From contig JAUKUA010000002.1 of assembly GCA_030549175.1 (NCBI GenBank), positions 3,224,001 to 3,288,000 of the forward strand: a stretch of 64,000 bases of DNA, written 5' to 3'. Every line of letters begins with the position of its first letter. Position 1 is the stretch's first letter. Positions 32,723 through 44,190 of this stretch are shown in pieces. Made by a program: the position numbers and the translations under genes. Source of the DNA: Lasiosphaeris hirsuta (Eukaryota; Ascomycota; Sordariomycetes; Sordariales; Lasiosphaeriaceae). Under the pieces are notes generated by a model. That model saw only the letters and a list, made by a program, of their open reading frames with translations. It had not been told where the DNA came from and made no database searches.

Positions 32723-33373
32723 CAAATCCTCCAAGTCCCTACAGCCCCGCCATCTTCAATTGCATCTTTTTCCACACAACAAACAGCAACGAAGGTTTGC
32801 CATGCCCACCCACACCCACAACTGGGTTCAATGCTAGTATCGTCGTTATAGATCAATTCTACGCCTTCAAAATCATCACATTCGACCTTTTCTCGGCCCA
32901 ATTACCGTTGCGCGCGTCTGCAGGAGGGGCTGCATGATGCCGCTGCAAGAAGCCGACCCCGCGAGCGCGCGCCGCGACCGCCATTGAAGATAAACGGCTT
33001 TCCCGACATCGCGATCCTTGCCGCGCCAATCCACGACATCACAGAAGAGACTCCCCCTCCCCTGTATTCCCAGAGGTTGAATTCTCGGATTGGAGTGGCC
33101 TATCAAACTCTATCGATTCCGATAGTCAAGGGGAGGAACAATAAGACAACAACACCAAGGCCGCGATCGCGATGCCCACCTGGGCTAGGACCAAGTTGAC
33201 ACTCAAGTCAAAGCCCAGGGGGGCCGGCTGTTACTCAATGAAGGTACCCAAGAGCCAACTGCCACCAAAAAAACGGCAGGCAACCGACCCCTCGGAACCT
33301 CCTGTTGTCAAAAAGACTACTCGTAGCGGTCGGGTGATGCGGCTAACGGCCAGGGCATGGGGCCTGAATTGAT

Positions 33374-33530
33374 CTGGCACTTCAAAGAGTGTGGATTCGG
33401 CGTTGTGCAGGCCCAGGATTTATGTAGTTATATCGTGCGGCACTCCAAAGAGTATGGATTTGGCGTTTTCCAGGGCTAGCTAGGGGCCTGCGTTATTCAA
33501 TTGTGCGGCAATTGCGCGGCACTTCAAGGA
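33374..33530. repeat. Imperfect direct repeat, about 63-bp period
   Basis: ggcacttcaaagagtgtgga at 33377 recurs as ggcactccaaagagtatgga at 33440, each followed by tt(c/t)ggcgtt; a third partial copy (cggcacttcaagga) lies near 33518. Confidence 0.55.
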
Positions 33531-33749
33531 CGGTTTTTTTTTTTCCTAGTCAGAGCAACTGCGTTGGTGATCCGGTGTTCAAAGAGAGTCAATTGATGCA
33601 TCTGTATTGGGTGGGATTTTAGGTGGGATTTTGACAGCTGGCAATGGCACACGTGGAAGCACTTGGAAGCACTTGAACTTATTGCCGGCAGGATGACCTG
33701 CCCCCCCCCCCCTCCCCCCCACTAGAAATTGCCTAAAAATTCAGGTTGG

Positions 33750-35629
33750 TTACGCGACTAGCTTCGACAGTTTATTCACCACAGCCCAGTGAAAACCCTG
33801 CCCTTCGGTATGCGATATGGAGTCACCATCAACCCGTCCCCCGGCTGCATTACGGTACTCGCCACTTAAACAAGCGAGGACGACCTCCATATACATCTTC
33901 CCCATCTTAGCCCCTAGCATGGGAGCATAAAAGTTTTGGAGGTGCTTGACGAAGCGGTCGTTTCGGCCCGAGTACTCCTCGTGCCAGAACTCGTCGATGC
34001 GCCTCCAGAAGCCGACCTCTAGCAACACGACCCCGAGGGCGTAGACGTCGAGCGCTGGCTCAAACCGGGTGCGTGGTCGCCCCTCCGAGTCCATACATTG
34101 CGGATGCCAGTACAGTCGTCTTTCAAGACCCGCGTCGCGGATCGGGTCACTGATGGCAGCCGGGGTGTTGGGGCGTGTGTATTCGAAACCCACGAGCTGG
34201 GGCTCGTCGAGCTGTGGCGCCGTCGTAGTGCCAGGTGATGGCCGAGGGGAGGAGAAGATGATGTTCTCGGATCGTATACCCTTGTGCAGCCAGCCAGCCG
34301 TGTGCAAGATGCCGAGTGAAAGGCTGAGCTGGTAGGCCAGCCGGAAGCGATCCCCGACGTGGGGGACGGCCTGGCAGCCGCCCAGGACATGCCTGAGCGA
34401 CCATGGCGCAGTGTCGCTGGCATAATCAAAAACGAAGCCGATGCGGGGATGCCAGTCGTCGGCGACGAAGCCGAGACAACGCGGCACCCGCAGCAACGGT
34501 GGCTTAGACCCAACGTGCAGCAGGCTGGCGAGTTCTCGCAAGCGCTGGAGATGCTCCTGCTTCACCGCCTCGCCGACGTCTTTGTCGTATAGCTTCCACT
34601 CGACTAGTACTCTCCGGCTGGCGCCGCTCTCGGTATCTAGATACGAGGCTAGTGCACGGCCTAGCTGGGCCAGTGCATCATTCCCAGGGACAGAGAGGTC
34701 AAAGACGACGCGGTGGCCCTCGATCTGGAGTTTGGGATGGGTGCCAGCAGCAGCCGTGATTGCCGCCGCTGAACCTTGACCTCCGATGCGGAGCCGCTGC
34801 GCCGCGAGGTTGGCTACTGTCGCGAGGTCCGGATACTCCCCAGCGGCATTCCTAATGTCCTCGACGGCAGCCGCCCCTTGCTGCTCCGGAATGACCGAGG
34901 GCGCGAGGGCTTGGCGTAGGCGCCGGCGTTCGATCGAGGACAGCAAGCAGTATAAGCCGTCATTGTAATCCTGCAGCTCCTTGATCATGGTCTCAAATCG
35001 ACTGCGGTCGGCCACGGCCCATCGGGCTTTTTCGGCAATGGTGGCTGTTCTGTCGCGCTCCTTGCCCTTCTCCAAATCTCTCCTGGCTAGGTTGTCGAGA
35101 TTCTTGTCGTTCGCGAGAGCGGCGTGTACCGACAGTACCGTTGGACCTCCCGCCCTCGGCCGAGCTGCTATCTCATCGAGGGGCGCCCTCTTCGGGTTTG
35201 TTAATTAATTAGCCTAGGTACTGTGGGATACTGTGGTACTCGAGCATTCGGGGGCTCGGTTGGCCGATAACTCACCCATAAAGGTCTTCCTTGATGGTTT
35301 TGCGTCTCAGCGGCTGGCGCCAGGCCATAGCGCGTCTGCAGCTGCTCGAAGTCTTGGAACAGCTGGCTCAGGCGAACCAAGGTTTCTGTCACAATGTTGT
35401 AGTCGTCCATATCCCGCAGTTGGGCAATCTGGCGGCCTTGTTCGTCTCCGATGAGACCCCACTCCCGAGCCCAAATGCGCAGCCGGGCTTCCTGGATTTT
35501 GAACTTCCAGAACAGCTTCTGCGACGTCCGACCGAGGTCCTTTGCATCAACGAATAGGCCATAGCCGTGCAAGCATTCAGATAGGAGCTTTGTGCAAAGC
35601 GGAATAATCGCCAGACACAACTCAGCCAT
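33750..35629 (-). CDS. HeLo-domain protein with C-terminal pseudokinase
   Basis: Two exons, 35629-35276 and 35189-33750, give 597 aa. The N-terminus (MAELCLAIIPLCTKLLSECL, then FKIQEARLRIWAREWGLIGD) matches the HeLo/prion-inhibition domain, the helical membrane-targeting module of the fungal death protein HET-S. The second half is kinase-like, but key residues are replaced: the HRD position reads HKG (LHKGIRSENII) and the DFG position reads GFE (LVGFEYTRP). The catalytic aspartates are therefore missing, while a VEWK lysine and the SEN asparagine remain. ALDVYALGVVLLEVGFW is the usual helix of the C-lobe. A nearly dead kinase linked to a HeLo domain resembles mammalian MLKL in plan. It faces the kinase-ankyrin gene at 35967 across 337 bp. 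Confidence 0.85.
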
Positions 35630-35966
35630 GGTGACTCTTGGTGTGCGGGAACAGGAGAGTCGAGAAGTTGAGAGCGAGCGGTGGTGAAAAGTTTCTCGGG
35701 GCAGACAGAGACGGGGGAAGGTCTGTACTTGAAAAGGAAGTGCGGTGAATAACTGCTGTCCCGCGCTATTGGAAGCCACATCCTCTTCTCGCTAATTGCT
35801 GCCTAAGAAGGGGGGAATGGGGGGGGCCGGCGTGGCTTGATGGCGCCGTGAGAGATTCTACTTCTTCAGCTCGACCCCTTATTACCAGCACTTTTCAACT
35901 CCAATTCAACTCTGGGTTTTTGTTTAGGCTTCCATGACGGTATAGCCGACGAAAATCAAGCCAACG

Positions 35967-38900
35967 ATGGAGTCGAGGACCTCTCTTCCGTCCCGCCCAC
36001 CTATTTCATCGTTTGGCTCGGGCTCGGTAGGATCCGCGTTACGCTTCCGGAGCCATCTTGTCCGGTCATCCATCCGTCTGCCTCCGGAGCTGGAATCCAT
36101 CACACAGAGCCGGGGGCTCACCGATGCTCCGCCCCGGGCGGGAAATAAGCCCGAGGCGGCCTATGGGCTACTAACACTGCTGCAATTTCTCTCGGACAAC
36201 CCCTCGGTCCCGCAGCGTGGCCTCTGCATACGCAGCGCTTTTTCCGTTACCGGACGCGGACGCACGTATGAAGTTCGCCGGTATAGCGATGGCAGGGCTG
36301 AGGACATTGACGACTTCAACCACTGGCGACCCTCTATCGCCCACAAGCACCTCGTCCTGCCGCCCAGCACCGGCGGTGGTAGTGCTGCGTTGGCCGCCGC
36401 CTACAGATCGCTGATCAATGAACTCAGGATCCTGACACACAAGCCGCTATCGACGCACCCGAACCTTCTGCGCATCACGGGCGTGTGCTGGGCCATGGCG
36501 GCCGACTGCGAAACCATCCTTCCCGTGATCTGCACCGAGTTCGCCACTCTGGGCACCCTGACTACCTTTGTGTCCGCTTGGGAATGTCCCTACCGCTTCA
36601 AACGGCAGCTCATTCTGGACGTGGCCGAAGGGCTGGCGGCATTGCATTCCTGCTTTATAGTTCATGGGGATGTCAAGACCGACAACGTCCTGGTAGTTGT
36701 GTCCGAGGACACCGACTCAGGCTGCCCCTTTGTCGCCAAGCTCTCGGATTTCGGCTTCTCCCTCGACACGGCGCGGCAGCGACCTGGACACACCCATGGC
36801 TCTCTGTTTGGATACACGCTGCTCTGGGCCGCTCCAGAGGCGACAGAAGTGATGCCCTACTCGGAAATGCACCTCACCGACGTCTACTCACTCGGCTTTG
36901 TGATCTGGACCGTGGCTATGAACGGGCGGAACCTTTTTGAAGCTCTAGACGACCTGCCCCAGGATCCGGCGCAGAGACTTGAGGCATTTAGGTTCCTGAA
37001 GGAGACGGACGATATCGATGCGGCGGCAGTCCGCAGCCTCCTCAACAAGCTCCACGGGGCCGACGGTCTCGACCCCAACACAAGTTCCGATCTAGACTTG
37101 GCAGAGCTCATCGAGCTATGGCGACATACGTTACGGCTCCGGCCGAGAGAGAGGGCCTTTGGCGCCGTTCTCGACACCCTGCGGCCGGGATGCTTGCGGC
37201 AGGGCTCATCTCGTGCTGCACCAAGGCCTGGGAGCCCGCTTCCCCCCTTCGACACCGACAGGGTAGGTGCTGGTTTGCCTCTGCCAGCTCACACGATGCA
37301 CGACACTAACCTCAGGTCGCTACACCAAAACACGACAGATCTACCTAGAAATCTCGACACTTTTCGCACATAGGGGGTTGCTCAACTCCCGCGTCCGGCC
37401 GGACCTCCAAGTGGCCGCGCGGGCGCAGACAGCAGGCCGCACAGGACTACCACCCGCATCGCCACAAATGGGAGACCCGACCCTTCCCTGGCGGTTTCCC
37501 TCCAAATTCTCCTCTCGGCCGGCCGGGGCCACGTACGCGCTGTTTTGCATGTATTTTTTCGGCCACGGCCACGGCCACGGCCACGATGCGGAGCGGCCCA
37601 GCGCGGCAGAAGCTGGAAGATGGCTTCGACTGTCGGCAGAGAGCGGCCACACGTTGGCCATGGCCCTGTGCGCCAGACTAAACAAACAGCTCGGCATCGG
37701 TTTACCAGCGGCCGTCGAGCACTCCTGGTTGATGCTAAGTGCACAGAACGGGTCCAGGCCGGCCATGGCAGCCCTCCGGAACAAGGACGCGCGCGGATAC
37801 GTGGAGAGTCGCGACATCTACAAGACGCGGTTCTGGGGCCTTTGCCACGGCCTCTCGGAACAGCTCATATCCGATCTGCTAGCCATGGGTGCCAAGTTTG
37901 CGTCCAGCCACGGCAGGAACCCCCGCTCCAGCCTCAGCGACCACGGCGACAATCTCCTCCACTGCGCCGCGCTGATGGGCTCGGAGGCTATTGTGCGGCA
38001 CCTCCTCGATGCCCACGGTGCGGATGTGAACGCGGTCAACTCTAGGGGGGAGACGGCTTTCCTCCTCGCCTGCAAATCGGGCCACGGCGCGGTCGTCGAC
38101 CTCCTCCTGGACAGGGGTGCCGACGCGACGATCTGCAATGCGTATGGAGATAATGCGCTGCACTGGCTCGATTCGTTTGAGCATGATGCCATCGCTCACT
38201 ACGCTGCCGACTTTGTCCGGAGGGGCCTGGACATAAACAAGGTGTCGCGACTAGACGACAGCTTCGCGGATCCCATAGCACGACGATACCTCCACCGCCT
38301 TGTGGGGGGCACGCCGCTGCACAGGGCTGTGGAAGTTGGGAATATGCTCCTTGTCGATGCCTTGCTCCGCCTTGGGGCCGACGCCTGCCACGGGGACCGG
38401 GGCTTGACGCCTGTCTGCAGGGCCTTGAAGAACCACAACGCAGACATGGCTCGGCAACTTTTTAGCCGTCCCATGTCCAAGGATATCAACACCACTATAC
38501 CAAATGTAGATGGCACCGCGGCCTTTACTTTCCTCTCGCGCCCCATAATCGACAAGAAGGATGCCGTCCTCCTCCATTACATCCACGACGCATACAGCCA
38601 TGACGACGCGACCAAAGACATCATGGCATGGCTAGTGCGCAGGGGAGCAAAGCTGGCGGGCGGATCTCACGACGCGCTCTATCTAGCTGTAAGCCGAATG
38701 GACTCCTCTGCAGCCGAGTTCCTCCTCTCAGCCGGCTACGGCAACCTGACGTCCCAGATAACCCTCGACGACCAGCTCACGGCCACCCCACTGGCCCTGG
38801 CTGTGATGAAAGGAGACGCAAGGATGGTCCGTACCCTCCTGCACCATGGTGCGGATCCGGAAAGCTCCATGATGAGGTTTCCCGGCATCGAGCCTGAGGA

Positions 38901-39801
38901 GTTCCCGGCGCTCTGGCTATGCGTCAAGGACGGATGCGAAGCTAATTCGCTCGCCGTAGCCGCGGCGCTCATCGCCGCTGGCGCCAACGTCAACCGCGCC
39001 GTCCAGCATGACAATCGGGAATCGCCGCTGTCCCGAGCCCTTGCGCAAAGCCACTTTGACATGTCGCGCTTGCTGATAGAGCACGGCGCACAGGTCGACC
39101 ACCCTCCCCCTACTCCTCCTCCTAGCTTTAAACCTCCCGTCACGGTGCTGAAGCTGCTCAGCTCCACCAACATACTCGACAGAGGCCTCTACCGGGCATA
39201 CGAGTTCCTGCTGGCCCATCCCGGGGCAGATCTGCCGCTGTGGACCGTGGTGGGCTGGGAGACTGTGTTTCACTCCATCTTCAAGACAAAAGAGATCCGC
39301 CGGCGCAACATCGACCCGGACAACCTCGGCGCCATATTCCACATGGTGCGCCGCCGGTTCCCGAACCTGAGCACCCTCGCGGCCCGCGACATACAAGGGT
39401 GGACGCCGCTGCACCACGCCGTATTCTACGCAAACACGGTCGGCGTGCGCCTGCTGCTCTCCGCCGGCTGCGACCCTAGAGACCAAATCGTGCGGGACCG
39501 GAAGCGGGTCAGGGCTGCGGTGAGGATGCTTTTCCATGCCAATCTTGTCGAGTACACAGAGGCGGATGTGCGGGAGATGCATGAGCATCTTGACGAAGAC
39601 GTAGTTCACTCACACGAGGGTAGGTCGGCGCTCGACATGGCGAGGGATGATATTTTTGACGAGATACCGCCATCGGTGAGAGACGTCCCGGATGAGTATG
39701 ACGAGTTTGTGGAGAGGAGGAGGGATATCAAGTCCCTGTTGGCTTCCTGGGGGCTCTCGCAAGTTGGTAGGAGCGGATGCCACAGTCAACCGCCCGAGTG
39801 A
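35967..39801 (+). CDS. Protein kinase - Sel1-like - ankyrin repeat protein
   Basis: The first exon (35967 to about 37262) encodes a kinase domain with VHGDVKTDNVLV (catalytic loop, Asp and Asn present), LSDFGFS (DFG) and WAAPEATE (APE). The beta-3 lysine region is unclear, so activity is uncertain. The second ORF (open from about 37288 to 39801) starts with Sel1-like helices (WLRLSAESGHTLAMALCARL), preceded by a GHGHGHGH run, and continues with about ten ankyrin repeats (DHGDNLLHCAALMGSEAIVR, SRGETAFLLACKSGHGAVVD, GWTPLHHAVFYANTVGVRLL). This kinase-Sel1-ankyrin order is known from other fungi and argues for one gene. The joint is unresolved: the clear intron 37263-37315 gives a stop ten codons later, whereas a donor near 37214 would keep frame. 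If separate, the ankyrin gene could start at the ATG at 37468. Confidence 0.75.
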
Positions 39802-41040
39802 AGGGGTGTAAGCCTAGCGATATTGTCTCAAACATCTGAAGCAGCGTCTCTGCGACGGGGTGCCGTTTAACCTCCACCGTCAGTGTTTGGTTTAACCCTA
39901 ACCCGTTGACGGGTTATATGACTTTGTAAAATAGAATAAAAAAGGTTTCATCCTTCGATCAGCAGGGGCCGGTCTCCCCGGTTTTCAGTTGCATCCCATT
40001 TTCCGGGCTTTGTATCCCGTTTTCTGGGCTCCCGAGCTTCCACATTCGGCAAACTTTGTACATGAGTGAAGAACTTAACTAGAGAAAACTCGGGATCCCG
40101 TCCGCTCTCCCAGGCCAGGCCAGTAGTTAGGTCGCTGACGACCAGCGAATCCCTAGTGTTGTATGGTTTGTTTTTTTTTTTGCCCTTTTTCCTTGAAAGC
40201 TCGTCTTTGGACCCATCCCCTATTCGCCCCACCACCTCCTTGAAAGCTCTGTAAATGAAGCAGTCAAAGTACAACGCAGAGACAAGCCCGATCAATCACT
40301 TTCATGTTGATTGTCATACCGAATTTTTTTAGCCAAAGATCTAGAAAATCTTGTTGAAGCGCCATCTTTGTTTATTTTCTTGATATGTTGGGAATAATGT
40401 GGTGGTGTATTGGAAGGGGTGAGCCTTCCAGAAGGTTGTAGCCGCCTCCTGATTGGTAGATAGCTTAGCGTGGTTCTGGCGTGGCCTATACCCACCAAAG
40501 AGGGCCAGAGGTTTTCCCTGGGCCAGAACCATCACCGAATTCATCACTTTCGTGTTGCCCAACATGGTGACATTGAGGTTTGATGTGTGTGCTGCAGGAA
40601 AAGAAGTGGGCTGTTTAGATCTGCAGACTTGTCGGGAAAAGCGTGAGTAGTCCCACCCAAAACGAGACACAGCGCAGGTTCCCAGATGAGTACCACCTTG
40701 CCACCCAAGCAACCAAGCAAGCCAAGGTACCTTCTATACCCATGGGTTGGGAGGTATTTGTCCGGCGGCAGTCACGGCGAGGCGTTAGCTGGGGAAATTG
40801 ACCCGCACGACGATGGCAAGATGGGCATATCGAAAGCTTTAGTGGCTAAATGCGTGATCTTTGCTTCCCCTGATAATCTCCTGACAGCGCCACTTATCCG
40901 CACCCAACACATGATGGACGCCCACGCATATAAATACTACACGTAATTGGCCTAGTCATGTCCGAATCAAAAAAAGAAACATCACAACCATAGCATAGAC
41001 TCACCAAAAAAAAAAACACAGCGAAAAATTTCAAGCAGGA
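39802..41040. other. Intergenic region
   Basis: Two medium minus-strand ORFs (39948-40295 and 40341-40712) have no recognisable domain and I do not call them. The right end is the promoter of the small heat shock gene. Confidence 0.4.
40929..40935 (+). promoter_or_regulatory. TATA box of the small heat shock protein gene
   Basis: TATAAAT lies 106 bases upstream of the ATG at 41041. I looked for alternating GAA/TTC heat shock elements upstream and did not find a clear one. Confidence 0.5.
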
Positions 41041-41514
41041 ATGGATATGCTCCCAGCCGCCATCACATCGAATCCAACTTTTGGCCCGCTACTACGACTA
41101 CTAGAGGAGATCGAAAAGGGAGGCTCGCACCATGGCTGCCAGCACCGCCAGCACACGATGCACCCGCACTTCGACCTGCTCGAGCTGCCAGCGGCGTTCC
41201 GGCTGTACGCAGAGCTACCGGGTGTCAAGAAGGAGGACGTGGTAATTGAGTTGACGGACCCAAAGACGCTCGTCATCAAGGGAACGGTCCAACACTCGTA
41301 CCGGACTCGGACGGCCGGCGGTGCTGGAGAGACGGACGATCCGGCTTTGCTGATCTCTGAGCGGGGTGCTGGTTCCTTCACTCGTACGGCTAAGCTGCCG
41401 GTCGAGGTTGCACGTGAGGGTATTACGGCTAGCTTGGAGGACGGTGTTTTAGTGGTGACGATTCCAAAGCCTGCGGAGGACGTGTCGAGAGCGCAGCGGA
41501 TCGAGATTCGGTAG
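41041..41514 (+). CDS. Small heat shock protein (Hsp20 / alpha-crystallin family)
   Basis: Intronless, 157 aa, typical size. A short N-terminal arm (LLRLLEEIEKG) is followed by the alpha-crystallin domain: HFDLLELPAAFRLYAELPGV, KKEDVVIELTDPKTLVIKG, then a loop rich in Gly, Thr and Asp, RGAGSFTRTAKLPVEV and the conserved A-x-x-x-n-G-v-L-x-V-x-v-P motif as ASLEDGVLVVTIPKP. These proteins bind unfolding clients without ATP and form oligomers in the cytosol. A TATA element is well placed. The protein lacks a C-terminal I-x-I/V motif beyond RIEIR, where IEI may serve. Confidence in family is high. Confidence 0.93.
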   Translation: MDMLPAAITSNPTFGPLLRLLEEIEKGGSHHGCQHRQHTMHPHFDLLELPAAFRLYAELPGVKKEDVVIELTDPKTLVIKGTVQHSYRTRTAGGAGETDDPALLISERGAGSFTRTAKLPVEVAREGITASLEDGVLVVTIPKPAEDVSRAQRIEIR

Positions 41515-41578
41515 CTACCTACGTAGTTTGGTTATAAGACAGTAACACAGGACATACGAAATTGACACTGTTGAGCAC

Positions 41579-41615
<37 letters not shown>

Positions 41616-42131
41616 CTTTCCGATGCCCTCCGAGCCTCCTCTAAGTGCTGGACTCGGGTGGCGAGAGCCAGTCTGGGCTGAGCCATGTGGCGCCGTAAGG
41701 TGACATTTGTTCATGATAAATTCCAAAGACCATTTTGTGGCGGCGGACAGGTCAGGTGGAATGGCTCTAAATGGGAAACGGGGTACACATGTGGGATGGA
41801 CAGGAGGAAATCTAATGATTCCACCAGGTCAGAGAGCTGAATATTGCGTGAGGGATAGCACCACCACCGCGGTGTCTAGCTTGTATCATGTCTAACAGAC
41901 TTTGTCTTGTGGCGGCCATGATGTGACGATGCCTATAAGTTGCCAGGGTAAGCACCTAGTCAAGCTTTCGATTCTGCATAAGGTTTACCATTCAACTCAT
42001 TGAATCTTACCGAGATATCATTTACACAACCCACACACGACAGTATGCTACCGACCTTGTTGTTGCAATCTCTATCGTGCTAACACAGCCCCCTCCCCCC
42101 CCCCTCCACAGAAGACAATAGTAGTTCAACG
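41515..42131. other. Intergenic region
   Basis: Holds the (CT)15 tract listed separately and a C-rich tract near 42090-42107. No gene seen. Confidence 0.45.
41581..41610. repeat. (CT)15 microsatellite
   Basis: Perfect 30-base dinucleotide tract, about 65 bases downstream of the heat shock gene stop. Confidence 0.97.
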
Positions 42132-42551
42132 ATGACGGGAAGCAAGCTCGAGACGGCGGCACTCGCCACCAGCGTGGTGACAGCCGCGGACCAGCTCATG
42201 ATGGGGGTGCGCGACACACGCGAGCACCAGCCAAGCGATGCGAACGAGCACTACGTCAAGGCGGCCATCGCCGGGGCCATTGCCATTGGCGCGTACCAGC
42301 TGCTTCAGCACGACGAGAACAAGCACCGCGACGAGCAACATCCCCGGCGCAAACACATTGGCGACCCACGTCCCGAAAAGATTGGCGAGGAGAAGGGACA
42401 CACGATGGACATGGCTGCTGAAGCTATCGGGGCCTATGCCGCTGGTCGCCAGATGCTGGGCTACAACAACCACAAGATCCTCAAGCTCATTGCCGAGGGC
42501 TTGGGCGCGGCTGCCCTGGCGCGGGAAGTCGACAAGGATGTCGTGGACTAA
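42132..42551 (+). CDS. Small alanine-rich protein with two related helical segments
   Basis: Intronless, 139 aa. Two similar amphipathic or hydrophobic helices can be aligned: AAIAGAIAIGAYQLLQHDEN and AAEAIGAYAAGRQMLGYNNH, separated by a very polar linker with EQHPRRKHIGDPRPEKI. A third Ala-rich helix (LIAEGLGAAALAREV) closes the protein. This pattern, with G-A-Y in both helices, is seen in small fungal proteins of unknown role; membrane association through glycine-zipper-like packing is possible. No signal peptide. It follows the small heat shock gene in the same direction, but 600 bp apart with separate promoters. Confidence 0.65.
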   Translation: MTGSKLETAALATSVVTAADQLMMGVRDTREHQPSDANEHYVKAAIAGAIAIGAYQLLQHDENKHRDEQHPRRKHIGDPRPEKIGEEKGHTMDMAAEAIGAYAAGRQMLGYNNHKILKLIAEGLGAAALAREVDKDVVD

Positions 42552-42966
42552 GAGTGGCGTGCGTGCAAGTTGCAAGACATGGGAGGCCGTTGCATTCTTT
42601 CATTATCTTGGGATCAATTGATATGATTGTATTGATACAGATGATATTTAACATGATCACGCATCACAAGTTTTCTCTTCGTCTGTGCCGAATTTTAAAT
42701 TTTATCCCTAACTAAACAAGGCAAAGCCACTGCAATGTTTTTGAGGTTTCGTAGCCAAGAACCAGAGATATACAAGTCCCACCTTTTCGCCGTTGAGCCA
42801 AACTCCAAACAACACCCACGCACCGCGTGTTGTTACTCGTCACCTCTTCTCGTGACCATCGTGCCGTCTCCTGATCAGCACTACCGCCCAGGACATGATC
42901 GAGGTGCTCGCGAAGAGCGGTCTATCTCCCATTAGCACAACCCAAGGCGCCAGGAGTCAATTTCCT
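42552..42966. other. Convergent intergenic region
   Basis: Between genes pointing at each other; should hold both terminators. Nothing else recognised. Confidence 0.4.
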
Positions 42967-43392
42967 TCACATATTCACAATCGCCACGGCAAATGACGAC
43001 CTGACAAGGCTTCGATTCGGTACGAAGCCCGCCAGAACAGCCCCAGCGTAGCGGTGCGCGAAGTCGGTCACCGAGCTGAGCGCATCCTCGCGCAGCAGCA
43101 CTGTCTGGGCGATGGACAGCGCGACGCAGACAATGTCGAACAGGGTCTCGATCTCGAGCATGATGCGGCCGGCGCAGAAGGTGAACAGCAGTGCAACCAG
43201 GCTCCAGATGGTCGCGATGCCCGCGATGGCCGTCACGGCGACGTGGCCGTCGGGAATGGCCACGTCGTACTCCGACAGGTCTGCGATGAACTGGGCCGTG
43301 CATCCCAGTATGACCAGCGTCAATACCAGCTGGAAAAAGCGGATTGTTGAGCTGATCAGTTTCAGCACTACTTCGTCGAGAAGGTCGGCCAT
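42967..43392 (-). CDS. Small four-segment membrane protein, MARVEL-like
   Basis: 141 aa on the minus strand. Hydrophobic segments: IRFFQLVLTLVILGCTAQFI, VAVTAIAGIATIWSLVALLF, FDIVCVALSIAQTVLL and a weak fourth around YAGAVLAGFV. The first segment, with R-x-x-Q-L-V-L-x-x-x-I-L-G, resembles that of fungal MARVEL-domain proteins, which sit in plasma-membrane domains or vesicles. The C-terminus is shorter than usual, so an unrecognised intron or 3' exon is possible. Function unknown. Confidence 0.55.
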   Translation of the reverse strand: MADLLDEVVLKLISSTIRFFQLVLTLVILGCTAQFIADLSEYDVAIPDGHVAVTAIAGIATIWSLVALLFTFCAGRIMLEIETLFDIVCVALSIAQTVLLREDALSSVTDFAHRYAGAVLAGFVPNRSLVRSSFAVAIVNM

Positions 43393-44190
43393 TGTGTAAA
43401 CTTGGGAGGATTAGTATTGAATCCGATATAGGGTTTCTGTGGTAATTGTGGCGGTAAAAATGAAGCAATTAGGGGTTGCGAGCAGAGATGCTACCTCGTT
43501 AAATATCGGGGGCTTCACCATCAAGGGAGGTACTAATCAGGTGGTTTGGCGGGAAAGGCGTAGGTGGCTCGTAGAAGCTGCATGAGTGGATCGCTGTGAG
43601 TGCCAAGCCACACGTCTAGCTATGATAACGTTATGATTCTCGAACCGCCACTGCATCACACCACAATCATCCTAATGGCCACGCACACACACACACACAC
43701 ACATACACGGTCACGACCTACACCCAACAGCTGCTCTCCTGGATGCCAGTAGGGGTTCAAAGGTGGGTTTACAACTTAGGAATCTGTATTTTGTCAATCC
43801 TCGTCATGAGTGGTAACATCAGACGATGAAGGGACGGCAGTTCATAAAGGAGTGTGATAGATTTTGGGATAAATTCGAATACTAATTAATATCCCTTCGT
43901 TCATAACAAGACAACTAAAGAAAGGGTTGAAGATAGGAATAGACAAAAGAGAGCGTGATACTAATGCTAGTGAATTCCAAAACAAAAATCCAAACAAAAA
44001 AATGCCAACACCATGCCATACTAATGCTCCTGACCATGCTCCTAACTATGCACCTCGCCCATGCTCCCAAACCATGCTATGCCTATCCCAAGTTTTTTTT
44101 TTTTTTTTCGGACCCATGCTCATCTGCTTCCCCCTCAGTCTTTTAGGTGATATATACTCCTTAAAAACAGGAAGCTATCAATACTTTAGA
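43393..44190. other. Intergenic region
   Basis: Contains a (CA)n tract (43684-43703), short repeats of catgctcc near 44020-44080 and a T tract at about 44093-44108. No gene seen. Confidence 0.4.
43684..43703. repeat. (CA)10 microsatellite
   Basis: Perfect CA dinucleotide tract, about 20 bases. Confidence 0.9.

Larger units (their letters stand above)
32229..33749. other. Intergenic region with short repeats and poly-G/poly-C tracts
   Basis: Contains a 16-G tract (32569-32584), C-rich tracts near 33700-33720, and the two repeat groups listed separately. Short plus-strand ORFs at 32984-33372 end in KKTTRSGRVMRLTARAWGLN and have some coding look, but no family is recognised and no start is convincing. 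Confidence 0.4.

Noticed and set aside
38917..39609. 230-aa minus-strand ORF opposite the ankyrin repeats
   Set aside because: Shadow of the ankyrin repeat coding strand.
39948..40712. Two medium minus-strand ORFs (115 and 123 codons)
   Set aside because: No domain, no splice joining that lengthens them, and no codon pattern that sets them apart from chance.
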